Assembly (NCBI GenBank): GCA_938010435.1
Contig: CALLUS010000026.1
Coordinates: forward strand, 1 to 64,000
Direction: 5' to 3'
From: an uncultured Rhizobiaceae group bacterium
GTDB taxonomy: Bacteria > Pseudomonadota > Alphaproteobacteria > Rhizobiales > Rhizobiaceae
DNA: 64,000 bases
Each line of letters opens with the position of its first letter. Position 1 is the first letter of the stretch. The position numbers and the translations under genes were made by a program. Positions 47,600-55,644 of the stretch are shown here, one piece after another. The notes under the pieces were generated by a model. That model had not been told where the DNA came from and made no database searches. It saw only the letters and a program-made list of their open reading frames with translations.

Positions 47600-47899
47600 C
47601 TATTTTTTTGGCAATTGCTTCATCAAACGCCTCAATCCCCGATCGACGTCCAATGTTTTTAAGATCACATTGGGTGTAAATTTATTTTCGAACAGTGAAA
47701 ATTGCTTCGCTTTCCAGTTCAACCCAGACTTAAAGCCCAAACAGAACTCACTTTCGTGTTTCATTGTGACGCATTTTTCGTAAATGCTATCGTAGTCAAT
47801 GGTTTCTGACTTGGCTTGGTTTACTCCAAAGCATGCCATAGCAATAGACGCTATTGAAATTACCAAGCTGAGGTGTCGAAGATCGTTGAGAATAGTCAT
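47600..47899 (-). CDS. Small secreted protein
   Basis: 99 residues. Signal peptide (LVISIASIAMACFGVNQAKS) then a ~70-residue mature protein with two Cys (KCVTMKHESEFCLGF) that could pair. Starts 2 bp after the upstream membrane-protein gene, so it is co-translated. Third gene of a minus-strand operon that begins with the wall-hydrolase-like gene. No family recognised. Confidence 0.55.
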   Translation of the reverse strand: MTILNDLRHLSLVISIASIAMACFGVNQAKSETIDYDSIYEKCVTMKHESEFCLGFKSGLNWKAKQFSLFENKFTPNVILKTLDVDRGLRRLMKQLPKK

Positions 47900-47901
47900 T
47901 C

Positions 47902-48645
47902 TTAACTTCCTTTCAAAAATTCTTTTGGTATTTTATTTGGGTCAACCTGATGCAACTGATCAGGCAATCCATTTAAAATCAGAGTTGAGTTGGGATTAGC
48001 GTGAAACACTGGTGCATCTTTCCAAACAATCTTGGCTGCCTCTCTTGTTGGTAAGAACATTGCAGAAACCAGTGTGAGCGAACCAAACAAACAAAGCATT
48101 ACACCAGGAAATGCAGTGGTCATAAAAAATGATTTTTGAGCAAGCTTTCCATCTTCAGATTGAATATATCCGATATCTTCACCGCCACCCTCAATGCGAT
48201 TGAAGACCAACATCCCACCCATAACGATCATTACCAGCGCAATGATCTCTGCCAGAACATAGGTCATTAGACGGACTGACAAAGCTGATTTAATATGGCT
48301 TGCACGGTGCGTTTGTGCGTTTTCTTCCATCGTAAGGAGAGTTCGTGCAGATTCACATTCTTGGCTTGTGCAGGCTATCTGAGGAATAGACAATTTAATC
48401 AGTTGGGTCGGTTGCTCAACCAAACTGAGATGAAAAGCCAACAAAGCTATCGTTGCGAGTATTCCAAATCCACACAGGACCGATACATACAAACCAGCTT
48501 TGCTTGCATCAGTTTTCGTGATTGGTAAATCGTCCGACTTTCCTTGCCCAAATGTCTCTTTTGAACCAGTTGCCATTTTTTTGCTAACTTGTTTCAAAGC
48601 TGGAATCGCTTGATTTACCTGCTGACCAGAAACGATTTTTTTCAT
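47902..48645 (-). CDS. Membrane protein of unknown function
   Basis: 247 residues; AGAGAGA upstream of the ATG. A ~45-residue cytoplasmic N-terminus, then about three membrane segments (51-73, 125-147, 170-198) with a soluble periplasmic loop containing two Cys (ACTSQECESA) between the first two. Located between a wall-hydrolase-like gene and a small secreted gene on the same strand. Not a classical holin (too large), but its position in the operon is suggestive. Confidence 0.55.
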   Translation of the reverse strand: MKKIVSGQQVNQAIPALKQVSKKMATGSKETFGQGKSDDLPITKTDASKAGLYVSVLCGFGILATIALLAFHLSLVEQPTQLIKLSIPQIACTSQECESARTLLTMEENAQTHRASHIKSALSVRLMTYVLAEIIALVMIVMGGMLVFNRIEGGGEDIGYIQSEDGKLAQKSFFMTTAFPGVMLCLFGSLTLVSAMFLPTREAAKIVWKDAPVFHANPNSTLILNGLPDQLHQVDPNKIPKEFLKGS

Positions 48646-48683
48646 AGTAATAGTTCTCTCTAAGAAAATTGAAACGAGTCGAT

Positions 48684-50369
48684 CTACGAAGCGCTAAGTC
48701 TATTTTTCATAAGAGCAAACAGCTTGTTTTCAGGAAGCAAAAAGCCATCAACATCAGTTCGATAGGTCTTCATAGAGACGCTGCCTCTGTGACCAAATTC
48801 GCCTTGTCCCGTGTTGCCGCCGATTGTTCTAATTGAACGATCATTGACTTGGACGACCACGTCACAATGGCTGAAGTAGTTGTCGTGGTCTTCGGCGTAA
48901 TCATAATCAACTCGAAATGAGTCTCCGTTTGTGTCCACATTTTTGCGATACTGACAAACAAGATCACCAAGTTCAGGTTTTTGTTCATCCAGCCGATACC
49001 CCCAAAACGGACCATCTAAGGACATGAGTTTTCTGCGTATTGATTGGTGGATATACTTCGCATGCAAGGCTGAAAATTTGAAATTGGTATAATCAGAATT
49101 TTTGAGAACCCACGAAATAAAAGCCGCAGACCATGCATACTTGCTGGTTCCATCACGCCCAGAAATCCCAAGTGCACCCCACATGTCGCCGACATAGCCA
49201 GTAAATGGATCTGTCCGCTCACCACCCCGCCCGCGTTGAAACCGAAACCACTCTTGATAAGTCAGTTTGAGTAGCTTCTCGATTTCAACAGCTTCGGGCG
49301 CTCTTAAATACCGATCAAAGACAACACCTTCATAATGCCTATCGCCGTGTTCAAGTGATACCTGCACCCAGCCTGAAGATGTACTTTCTTCCAGAACTTC
49401 AACTTTCTGGCCAATAGGCAAAGACAGCTTAATAGTAGAAGGCTCATCACTTGGTTCTGATCTTAAATTCAGACCATCAGCGCGAACATAAGCGACGCCA
49501 TGCAATTCATCACTTACCAATGCAATTGTGGATACTTTGGCGGATGTCGGTGCTTTGAGTCGGTCACCAAACTTGGCGGCAGCAATAGCAGACGCCATTT
49601 TGCTGGACATCGCTTTGTTTCCAGCAAAATGCCACCAATTCAATCCTGCTATATCGTCGTAGCGATCAAAGCCATCTATGAACTCATTTAATTTCTGCTC
49701 TGCCAGCTGCCTCGTCCAACCATTGCTTTCGCCCCAATACAGTTGGCCAGTGATTAAAATGGGTTTGGACACAACATGTTTCCACACATCAATACAAAGG
49801 TTTGCATATGAAGCCGAATTGTTGAGAGGATAAGATCCAACAGCGCCTGGCTCGTCCAACATTCCTTGATTTGGAAACTTGAACCAATAAACTTGGGGTG
49901 CAAATGCATCTACATATGGATCCGCTGCTTTAATGAAATGCGGCTCGTGATATGGTAAAAAACCAAAGGTGGAAAAGAGGAAAGGCTTGGTGCCTAACAA
50001 TTCTCGTGCACCTGAACAAAACTCTTTTATCCGTGAAACTGACCAGCTGGCTCCTGACACACCATGCTCAATATCGGCGACATAACCGTCAAGTTCAAAT
50101 TCCTGTAAAGATCGTTCTACATTTCTTAGATCCTTCGCAACATTTGTTCCGTGACACCATCCCCAACCAAAAACACGCAATCCTTCTTCGCGCAACGCTT
50201 CAGCCAGTTGTCTGTTCTCAGAAACACGCCACAATCCGTTTTTGTTGTGAACTCGAAGCCAAGCATGAGACATACCCATTTCAGCAATTTCAGTTGCTAC
50301 GGCTTTCCAACTTCCATGTTTAGATTTTGCTTCTCGTGGGTCGTAAATAAAGGTTCCATGTCCAAACAT
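48684..50369 (-). CDS. Glycoside-hydrolase-like / SH3 / DUF2272 multidomain protein
   Basis: 561 residues with AGGAG before the ATG. Residues ~1-265: TIM-barrel-like domain with acidic motif DGYVADIEHG, resembling GH25-type muramidases. Residues ~285-350: bacterial SH3 ('GVAYVRADGLNLRSEPSDEPS', 'GQKVEVLEESTSSGWVQV'). Residues ~365-550: DUF2272-like NlpC/P60-related domain ('YAWSAAFISWVLKNSDYTNFKFSALHAKYI', 'HCDVVVQV', 'GNTGQGEFGHRG'). No signal peptide. This combination points to peptidoglycan cleavage, as in endolysins or secreted effectors; which cell is attacked is unknown. Confidence 0.8.
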   Translation of the reverse strand: MFGHGTFIYDPREAKSKHGSWKAVATEIAEMGMSHAWLRVHNKNGLWRVSENRQLAEALREEGLRVFGWGWCHGTNVAKDLRNVERSLQEFELDGYVADIEHGVSGASWSVSRIKEFCSGARELLGTKPFLFSTFGFLPYHEPHFIKAADPYVDAFAPQVYWFKFPNQGMLDEPGAVGSYPLNNSASYANLCIDVWKHVVSKPILITGQLYWGESNGWTRQLAEQKLNEFIDGFDRYDDIAGLNWWHFAGNKAMSSKMASAIAAAKFGDRLKAPTSAKVSTIALVSDELHGVAYVRADGLNLRSEPSDEPSTIKLSLPIGQKVEVLEESTSSGWVQVSLEHGDRHYEGVVFDRYLRAPEAVEIEKLLKLTYQEWFRFQRGRGGERTDPFTGYVGDMWGALGISGRDGTSKYAWSAAFISWVLKNSDYTNFKFSALHAKYIHQSIRRKLMSLDGPFWGYRLDEQKPELGDLVCQYRKNVDTNGDSFRVDYDYAEDHDNYFSHCDVVVQVNDRSIRTIGGNTGQGEFGHRGSVSMKTYRTDVDGFLLPENKLFALMKNRLSAS

Positions 50370-50563
50370 TGAATTCTCCTAAAGTTAAGCGAACAAAAGC
50401 ATCGCTGTTCAGGGATAGAATTCATGGGTGCCGTGAGATCATCGTGATAATTTCGTGAACCATCTGCAAAAACGTTGTTGATCTAATCAAAACAAAAAGA
50501 AATTTTCCAATCGAATGTGGACAACGTTCCCTCAAATGTGAGTTTGACTGCTATAATTGAGAG

Positions 50564-51475
50564 ATGAATACAGACAAACAATCCCCGACTTTCAAAACGA
50601 CGGAACAGGACACGACGAGGCATATCTCGACAGAACGCGACGGAGCGCGTCACGGCGTCGGTAGAGACCACTCCATTTTGAGTGAATCAAAGCCCGTTGA
50701 AACCCGTACGACAGAACACCAACCCCAGCAAAGATCTAATCAAGACAATTCGCAGCCCACAACACCAACAAACGACAGTTCACGACATGACACGCTACAG
50801 CACGTCAGCGCTCGACAAGACGCGTCAATGCATGACGAAGCGCGACGAGACACGACGGAGCGCGACGCATCGCGTCATGACGTTGCTTCCAGTAAGGATG
50901 AAGATCGCCTCTCCGAGAATTGGGTCGACATTCAACAGGCAGAAATTCTCTTGCGCAACCAAGGTGTTTCAAGAACTACTCGCACAATCCAACGGTTTTG
51001 CCAAAAAGGTGATTTGGAAAGCCGACTGGTGCCAACTGAAACTGGAAGCCGCTACATTATAAACGAGCGTTCCATAGAAGCCCTCGCGAAACGACTTCGA
51101 GAGACTCTACCCGGAAACAGCTTTCCAACAAACGAAACTGACAGCATTGAAAACGCAGCAGCGGGCCAAGCGCCAGGAAGCGATCAGATCACTCAGAGCG
51201 TCGGAACCGATGATACGCATATGCGACAAGTTGTTGGTCTGAAAGATCAACACATCACTATGCTCCAAACCCAGCTTGCCATCGCCAACAACCAAATAGC
51301 TGTCAAAGACGAACAATTCGCTGCGATGATCGAACGGGATCACGAAACCAACATCTTGATCCAGAACCTGCAAAGAATGGTCGGATTGCCTGAGGCTAAA
51401 CCTCGAACCGATGAACGACACAATTCCATAGATAGAGATCAGAGACGAAACGACAATTTCAGCCAATCTGGATAG
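50564..51475 (+). CDS. HTH regulator with RHD-repeat N-terminus
   Basis: 303 residues. Residues 1-115 are low-complexity, built from Arg/His/Asp/Thr repeats (RHD, RDxxxRHD, TERD) encoded by DNA rich in GACACGACG and GCGCGAC. Residues ~120-180 form a helix-turn-helix (WVDIQQAEILLRNQGVSRTTRTIQRFCQKGDLESRLV) with a coiled coil after 220. Similar HTH proteins occur on alphaproteobacterial plasmids; probably a DNA-binding plasmid maintenance or transfer regulator. The adjacent 51566-51596 hairpin terminates it. Confidence 0.6.
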   Translation: MNTDKQSPTFKTTEQDTTRHISTERDGARHGVGRDHSILSESKPVETRTTEHQPQQRSNQDNSQPTTPTNDSSRHDTLQHVSARQDASMHDEARRDTTERDASRHDVASSKDEDRLSENWVDIQQAEILLRNQGVSRTTRTIQRFCQKGDLESRLVPTETGSRYIINERSIEALAKRLRETLPGNSFPTNETDSIENAAAGQAPGSDQITQSVGTDDTHMRQVVGLKDQHITMLQTQLAIANNQIAVKDEQFAAMIERDHETNILIQNLQRMVGLPEAKPRTDERHNSIDRDQRRNDNFSQSG

Positions 51476-51565
51476 TTTCCCTCCAAAACCGCCGAAGCAA
51501 AATCCGAGCCACCCAATGGGTGGTTTTCCAATTCTGATCGAAGAACTTGGAACAACCAAACCTGC

Positions 51566-51596
51566 AAAAAACCGTCACCATCCCATGACGGTTTTT
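51566..51596 (+). terminator. Rho-independent terminator of the HTH regulator
   Basis: ACCGTCA (51571-51577) pairs with TGACGGT (51586-51592) with additional A-T pairs, loop CCATCCCA, T run after. Flanked by AAAAAA on the 5' side, so partly bidirectional. Confidence 0.85.
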
Positions 51597-51600
51597 GCGT

Positions 51601-52020
51601 GCTGCGAGTGCGCCTAAAAGGGGACATTTAGGCGACAATTGTACCCTGGAACCGTCACGCGTTGAAACGCGACCCAAATCTCCCCGTTGACCTGACAAAG
51701 CAGGCCTGTCCCGACAAAGCGGAACACCACGATGACATTTGGGTCGCCTTTCAAACTGCCCATAATCGCCTTCACAGGTTCACTGGCGTTCACCCGCTTG
51801 TCGGGGCAGTCAGCGACGGTTCCAGGGAAAACGGGGAATGATGCTTGGCCGCTCAAGTCTGGCCCGCATGCTGTGGACGATTTGTGCAACAAATCGGCAT
51901 GCGGGCCAGACTTGAGATCAAGGCCAAACCTTTGCCCGCGGCTCCAGTGAACGAACGTTCACCGCTTTGGGACTATAACCCAAAAGAAAACCCCTTCCGT
52001 CGAAACGAAAGGGGTCAATC
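51601..52020. repeat. Cluster of nested inverted repeats, possible structured RNA or second origin
   Basis: No gene is credible here. Seen: CGCCTAAA/TTTAGGCG at 51611-51634; CCCTGGAACCGTC (51644-51656) with GACGGTTCCAGGG (51815-51827); CGCGTT/AACGCG at 51658-51671; GCGACCCAAAT (51669-51679) with ATTTGGGTCGC (51737-51747); CTGTCCCGACAAAGCGG (51706-51722) with CCGCTTGTCGGGGCAG (51794-51809, one gap and one mismatch); a 20-bp arm 51852-51871 with a perfect complement at 51897-51916, enclosing CGATTTG/CAAATCG (51878-51896); and 51990-52015. The 669-747 and 706-809 pairs interlock, as in pseudoknots. Confidence 0.7.
51990..52015. terminator. Hairpin near the primase 3' end
   Basis: ACCCCTT (51990-51996) pairs with AAGGGGT (52009-52015), and CGT pairs with ACG around a CGAA loop, with one C/A mismatch between stems. 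It lies 85 bp beyond the primase stop (52100). Without a clear T run it may be a terminator or part of the inverted-repeat cluster. Confidence 0.45.
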
Positions 52021-52099
52021 AACAAGTGCGAACCAAACAACCTTGTTCTGTGTTCTGAGAGCCGTTGAGTGTGTTGTGTGTGTTGAGGATAGTCAATGC

Positions 52100-53428
52100 T
52101 TATCCAGCACCCGTCCATCTCAAACTGGCAGACACTTTTGTAGAAGGTAAGGCGTAAGACCTTTGCCCGTTCTGCATCTCATCAGATTGGATCTGATCAG
52201 ATGAACACCGAACTTTGGATCGTTTGCTCTTAGAGTGCAGCTCTTGTTGCAGTTGCGGTTCAGCACAAAGCGCTTTCACCTCATCAAGGATACAGCGATC
52301 GACTTCATCCGGCTTAATGCCGTTTGACAGTCGAATGGAACGTGTGAAAAAGTAAGATGACAGTTTGGGAACAAGAGCTGATTGAGCCGCCTGCCCCTCT
52401 TCATCACCATCCATTATCACAATCACCGAACGGATACCGCCTTCCAAAAGAAGGCGGATCTGTGCATCAGAGATTGATATGCCCATCAGAGCCACGGAAG
52501 GTATGGCATGTGCCTGCAACCGCAGAACTGACCAAAACCCTTCAACCAGAACAATGCTTGTCGTATCCTCAAATTGTTCAAGAACACGATGCCAATTGTA
52601 CAATTCCAATTGCTTCTGGAACCCCTTTGGCAATCGATAACGCGGTTGTTCACGACCGTTCTCCGCAAAGAAACGCCCTTCGCTATCCCCATCATCCGAT
52701 GCCCAACGACCTGAATAGGCCACAAGGTCACCTTCTGCATTGTGAATGGGAAAGCAGATCCGATTGGCCATCAATGCATTGGAACGGGTTTCAAAACCAA
52801 TTCCAAACTCAGCTGCAACAGATCGGTTCACACCAATCCGTTTCAGTTGAGCATCCAACCAAGGGTGTTTGGCTTCCAGCTTTAAAGGAAAGGCAGGACC
52901 TTCCAACACTGAGTTGGCTTCCAGCTCCAACGAACCATCAGGCTGATCAGAACGACCAGGCTTTGACTTCTTCTTGCTCTTCTTTGGAGCCGCTCTTTGT
53001 TCGATATTGTCTGCTTGTTTGGAAGCTTCTTTGTCTGACTGATTTGTCGATTTCTGCTTTGACTTCTTACCTCCTTTCTTAGAGCCAGTCTTTGCGTCAG
53101 CCTTTTTCCGCCTCTTGCCTTTCTGGGGCGTTGGATTGTGACCAATGATCTCAATCCCTTTCTCCAGAACAGCACGGAATTCGGCCTTCGGATCAAGATC
53201 CTCCATGCCAGCAATAAAATCTAAAACGTTGCCTTGTTCACCACAGGCGAAACAGTTGAACACTTTTGCCTCTGGATTGATTGAGCAAGATGGTCGCTCA
53301 TCTTCGTGGAAAGGACAGCAAATGCGGAAGCTTGTTCCACGTCCTGCCTCAATGTCGTAATGTGCCAACACGGCACACATATCCAATGCCGCAACCACAC
53401 AGTCGCGACTGATCCATTCGGTCGCCAT
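52100..53428 (-). CDS. CHC2 zinc-finger DNA primase (mobile-element type)
   Basis: 442 residues with AGGAGG upstream. Zinc motif CPFHEDERPSC...FNCFACGEQGN (C-H-C-C). A Lys/Ser-rich, disordered linker (residues ~105-165) precedes the core: 'MANRICFPIHNAEGDLVAYSGRW', TOPRIM glutamate VEGFWS and acid motif MDGDEEG. Shorter than DnaG and without a clear helicase-binding tail. It probably primes lagging-strand or conjugative replication of the element. No helicase gene is in the window. Confidence 0.85.
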   Translation of the reverse strand: MATEWISRDCVVAALDMCAVLAHYDIEAGRGTSFRICCPFHEDERPSCSINPEAKVFNCFACGEQGNVLDFIAGMEDLDPKAEFRAVLEKGIEIIGHNPTPQKGKRRKKADAKTGSKKGGKKSKQKSTNQSDKEASKQADNIEQRAAPKKSKKKSKPGRSDQPDGSLELEANSVLEGPAFPLKLEAKHPWLDAQLKRIGVNRSVAAEFGIGFETRSNALMANRICFPIHNAEGDLVAYSGRWASDDGDSEGRFFAENGREQPRYRLPKGFQKQLELYNWHRVLEQFEDTTSIVLVEGFWSVLRLQAHAIPSVALMGISISDAQIRLLLEGGIRSVIVIMDGDEEGQAAQSALVPKLSSYFFTRSIRLSNGIKPDEVDRCILDEVKALCAEPQLQQELHSKSKRSKVRCSSDQIQSDEMQNGQRSYALPSTKVSASLRWTGAG

Positions 53429-53597
53429 GAAGCATACCTCCTGTTGTTAAGATCGATTTGTTGTTGTGAAAGAACAGTCAGTTTGAGCGAACGGTCTTCG
53501 ATTAAACGAAGACGGAACACAGAGCGCATGTTGCGCAGATCAATGGGTCAAGTGACCGAATTGAATGTTAAGCTAAACCACTGTAAATTATACATTA

Positions 53598-53628
53598 TTT
53601 TGACAAATGGTCAAAAATCCGCTACCCT
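53598..53628 (+). promoter_or_regulatory. Predicted promoter with operator
   Basis: TTGACA (53600-53605) and TACCCT (53623-53628) are separated by 17 bp. The -35 overlaps an inverted repeat TTTTGAC (53598-53604) / GTCAAAA (53610-53616), a plausible repressor site. It faces the second ATPase operon at 53965. Confidence 0.45.
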
Positions 53629-53634
53629 ATAGGC

Positions 53635-53692
53635 ATGCTCCGGCAGCTTGAACATCTCACTTATGAGACTGTCCTTTGAACGCAGTCTCATA
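53635..53692 (+). promoter_or_regulatory. Possible leader with attenuator hairpin
   Basis: A 14-codon frame (ATG 53635 to TGA 53677-53679) precedes or overlaps a 9-bp hairpin TATGAGACT (53662-53670) / AGTCTCATA (53684-53692). No T run follows, so it may regulate translation or be a processing signal. No ribosome binding site is convincing. Confidence 0.25.
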
Positions 53693-53921
53693 CACAACAT
53701 TCAAGCAAGATATGTCGGAGCTGTTCTGAATTGATCACCCCTTCATGCCAATCACTTTTGTCATTGGCATGATACAATGGATCATATTCTTTAATAACGC
53801 ATCCTCTACCTGAGCCCTGCCATATGATCTGGTTCATACAGTTGATCAAATGCATCGCCTTCCACAGCGCCGCATTCATCAACCCATCCAGATCAACAGC
53901 ACTGCGCCACCGTGTGGGCAT
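53688..53921 (-). CDS. Doubtful small protein
   Basis: A frame of 77 codons from the ATG at 53921 (open as far as 53987) with moderately protein-like composition (MPTRWRSAVDLDGLMNAALWKAMHL). It lies antisense to the putative leader region of the ATPase operon and contains the 10-bp hairpin 53743-53772. No ribosome binding site or family is apparent, so it may be spurious. Confidence 0.25.
   Translation of the reverse strand: MPTRWRSAVDLDGLMNAALWKAMHLINCMNQIIWQGSGRGCVIKEYDPLYHANDKSDWHEGVINSEQLRHILLECCV
53743..53772. repeat. 10-bp inverted repeat
   Basis: TCATGCCAAT (53743-53752) and ATTGGCATGA (53763-53772). It lies 190 bp before the second ATPase gene. It could be an operator or hairpin; no T run follows. 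Confidence 0.45.
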
Positions 53922-53964
53922 ATAACCAAACCCCGCTTCAGGATGGGATGCGCATTTACAGCGT

Positions 53965-55644
53965 ATGATCAATTCCACACCGCACAATCAAACTCCAAAC
54001 GGTGCCTTCTCAGATTTGGATGAGGCTTCTTCCAATTCCTTCAAGCTTGGTTCCATCACCCTCGCCCTTGGCACAGAAAAACCCAAAACCATCAATCCCA
54101 ATGATCTAAATGAGCATTTCTACATTCTGGGAAGATCAGGAACTGGCAAAAGCAATCTGCTCAAACAATTGGCCCTGGCTGACGCCGCTCGTGGTGCAGG
54201 TCTTTGCTTTATCGATCCCATTGGCTCATCAGCTGCAGAATTGGCCGACGCTTTGTCGCGACAAGCCGCGACTGCTGCGTCTGATGCGTCTGATGCGTCT
54301 GACGCGTCGAAGCGCGATAAAGCTGGCAATCCCATATGTGACGCGTCCGAGCTCGTTTCCTACACTGACAAGGACATCATCTATTTTGACGCTGCAGATG
54401 TGGATCATCCCATTGGCATAAACCCGCTCTACAACATTGATCCTGAAGATCGAGCCAAGACGGTCTCTGACATTCTGCAGATGTTCTCTGGGATCTGGCA
54501 CGACACCGGTTGGGGACCGCGCATGGAAAGCATCTTTCGTGCTGCTCTTCACACCCTTGTGGAGAACCCACACTGTATGCGCCCAAGTCTGCTCACTGTA
54601 TTCCGACTACTCCTAGACGAAGGTTTTCGAAAGCAGATCAAAACCGCCATCGACAACAAACAAGTTCTCGATTGGTGGGACTTTCGATTTGACCGAGGTG
54701 ATCTCAACGAACGCACCAGACGTGAATGGGTGGAACCGGTTCTGAACAAGATCGATACTCTGTCGCTCGATCCCGTCATTCGAAACATCATCGGGCAACC
54801 TAGATGTTCGCTCGACTTTGAAGAGATCATTCGCCGCAAACAAAAACTGATCATCAATCTCAATCAAAACAAAATCGGGCTCGACAACGCAGCCTTCATT
54901 GGAATGCTGATCCTATCCCGCATTCGACAAGCCGCAGCCAAAGTGGCTGCGGAAACAGGGAACAGTGACAATGCGTTCACGCTCACCATCGATGAAGCCC
55001 ATTCCTTTCCCACAATGGAGCTCACCAAGATCATCAATCAAGGACGGCACAGTTCACTGTATGCTCGCATTGCCCATCAGAACCTGGAGCAGTTTGATCC
55101 CAAGATCAGTGCAGCCCTTCGAAATGGATGCGGATCCCTGGCCATATTTGCAGTGGGAAGTCGCGATGCAGAAGTGATTGTCAATGATCTCGACAATCAA
55201 CACCGTGATCGATGTCTGGAAATGATCAACACACTCGATCGTGGACAGTGCTTTATGCGCCTTACCGAAAATGGAACACCCCAACCACCAAGTGCCTATC
55301 CCATATCGATCAAGCACCATGTAGATGAACAGAACCTTCAACAAGGGAAGAGCGCCCTGCAAGGCGTGATCAATTTTACCCGTGAACGGTTTGCCATCTC
55401 ACGTTTGACTGCAGAGTTCCAAATTGCCTTTGCCCATGATGAGTTTGGAAGAGAAGAACATCTTGCGTGGAAGAAGAAGTTCCGAGCGGAACGAAAAGAG
55501 CGATCCCTCACCCACACAAATCAGAAACGGGTGAAAGAAGAAAACCGAGCTCAACTTCGCCAAACCTCCTTCGGTGGGGCAGCGTCCAAACTGCAGGATC
55601 TCGCAGAACACATATTTGGGCACTCTAAGCCGCAAACCTCATGA
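53965..55644 (+). CDS. VirD4/HerA-like DNA-transfer ATPase (copy 2)
   Basis: 559 residues. Walker A GRSGTGKS at 56-63, second acid strand 'LCFIDPIG' (~80-87), Walker B TLTIDEAHSF (~ residue 337) and 'IAHQNLEQFDPKI' sensor. A ~30-residue insert around residues 100-130 (AASDASDASDAS) is encoded by four imperfect 9-bp units at 54277-54312. No N-terminal membrane segment. Coupled by ATGA overlap to the replication-relaxation gene. Same gene order as copy 1 but the proteins are not close in sequence by eye, so they are not a recent duplication. Confidence 0.85.
   Translation: MINSTPHNQTPNGAFSDLDEASSNSFKLGSITLALGTEKPKTINPNDLNEHFYILGRSGTGKSNLLKQLALADAARGAGLCFIDPIGSSAAELADALSRQAATAASDASDASDASKRDKAGNPICDASELVSYTDKDIIYFDAADVDHPIGINPLYNIDPEDRAKTVSDILQMFSGIWHDTGWGPRMESIFRAALHTLVENPHCMRPSLLTVFRLLLDEGFRKQIKTAIDNKQVLDWWDFRFDRGDLNERTRREWVEPVLNKIDTLSLDPVIRNIIGQPRCSLDFEEIIRRKQKLIINLNQNKIGLDNAAFIGMLILSRIRQAAAKVAAETGNSDNAFTLTIDEAHSFPTMELTKIINQGRHSSLYARIAHQNLEQFDPKISAALRNGCGSLAIFAVGSRDAEVIVNDLDNQHRDRCLEMINTLDRGQCFMRLTENGTPQPPSAYPISIKHHVDEQNLQQGKSALQGVINFTRERFAISRLTAEFQIAFAHDEFGREEHLAWKKKFRAERKERSLTHTNQKRVKEENRAQLRQTSFGGAASKLQDLAEHIFGHSKPQTS
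54277..54312 (+). repeat. In-frame 9-bp repeat GCGTCTGAT in ATPase copy 2
   Basis: Units GCGTCTGAT (54277-54285), GCGTCTGAT (54286-54294), GCGTCTGAC (54295-54303), GCGTCGAAG (54304-54312, degenerate). It lengthens a loop close to the nucleotide-binding site and repeats the GCGTC motif seen in the N-terminus of the HTH regulator gene at 50564. Confidence 0.8.

Noticed and set aside
47902-48645. Holin identity for the membrane protein after the wall hydrolase
   Set aside because: 247 residues with a large soluble loop is unlike classical holins; only the operon position suggests it.
50564-50900. Possible CRISPR or iteron array in the GC-rich repeats
   Set aside because: Units have no fixed length or spacers; they encode Arg/His/Asp repeats in one open frame.
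51107-51559. Long minus-strand frame opposite the HTH regulator gene
   Set aside because: Antisense to a gene with a recognisable HTH and coiled-coil; the composition is a shadow of that gene.
51614-51892. Minus-strand 92-codon frame through the inverted-repeat block
   Set aside because: It covers both arms of several hairpins, has no ribosome binding site I can defend, and its amino-acid pattern follows from the repeats rather than a protein family.
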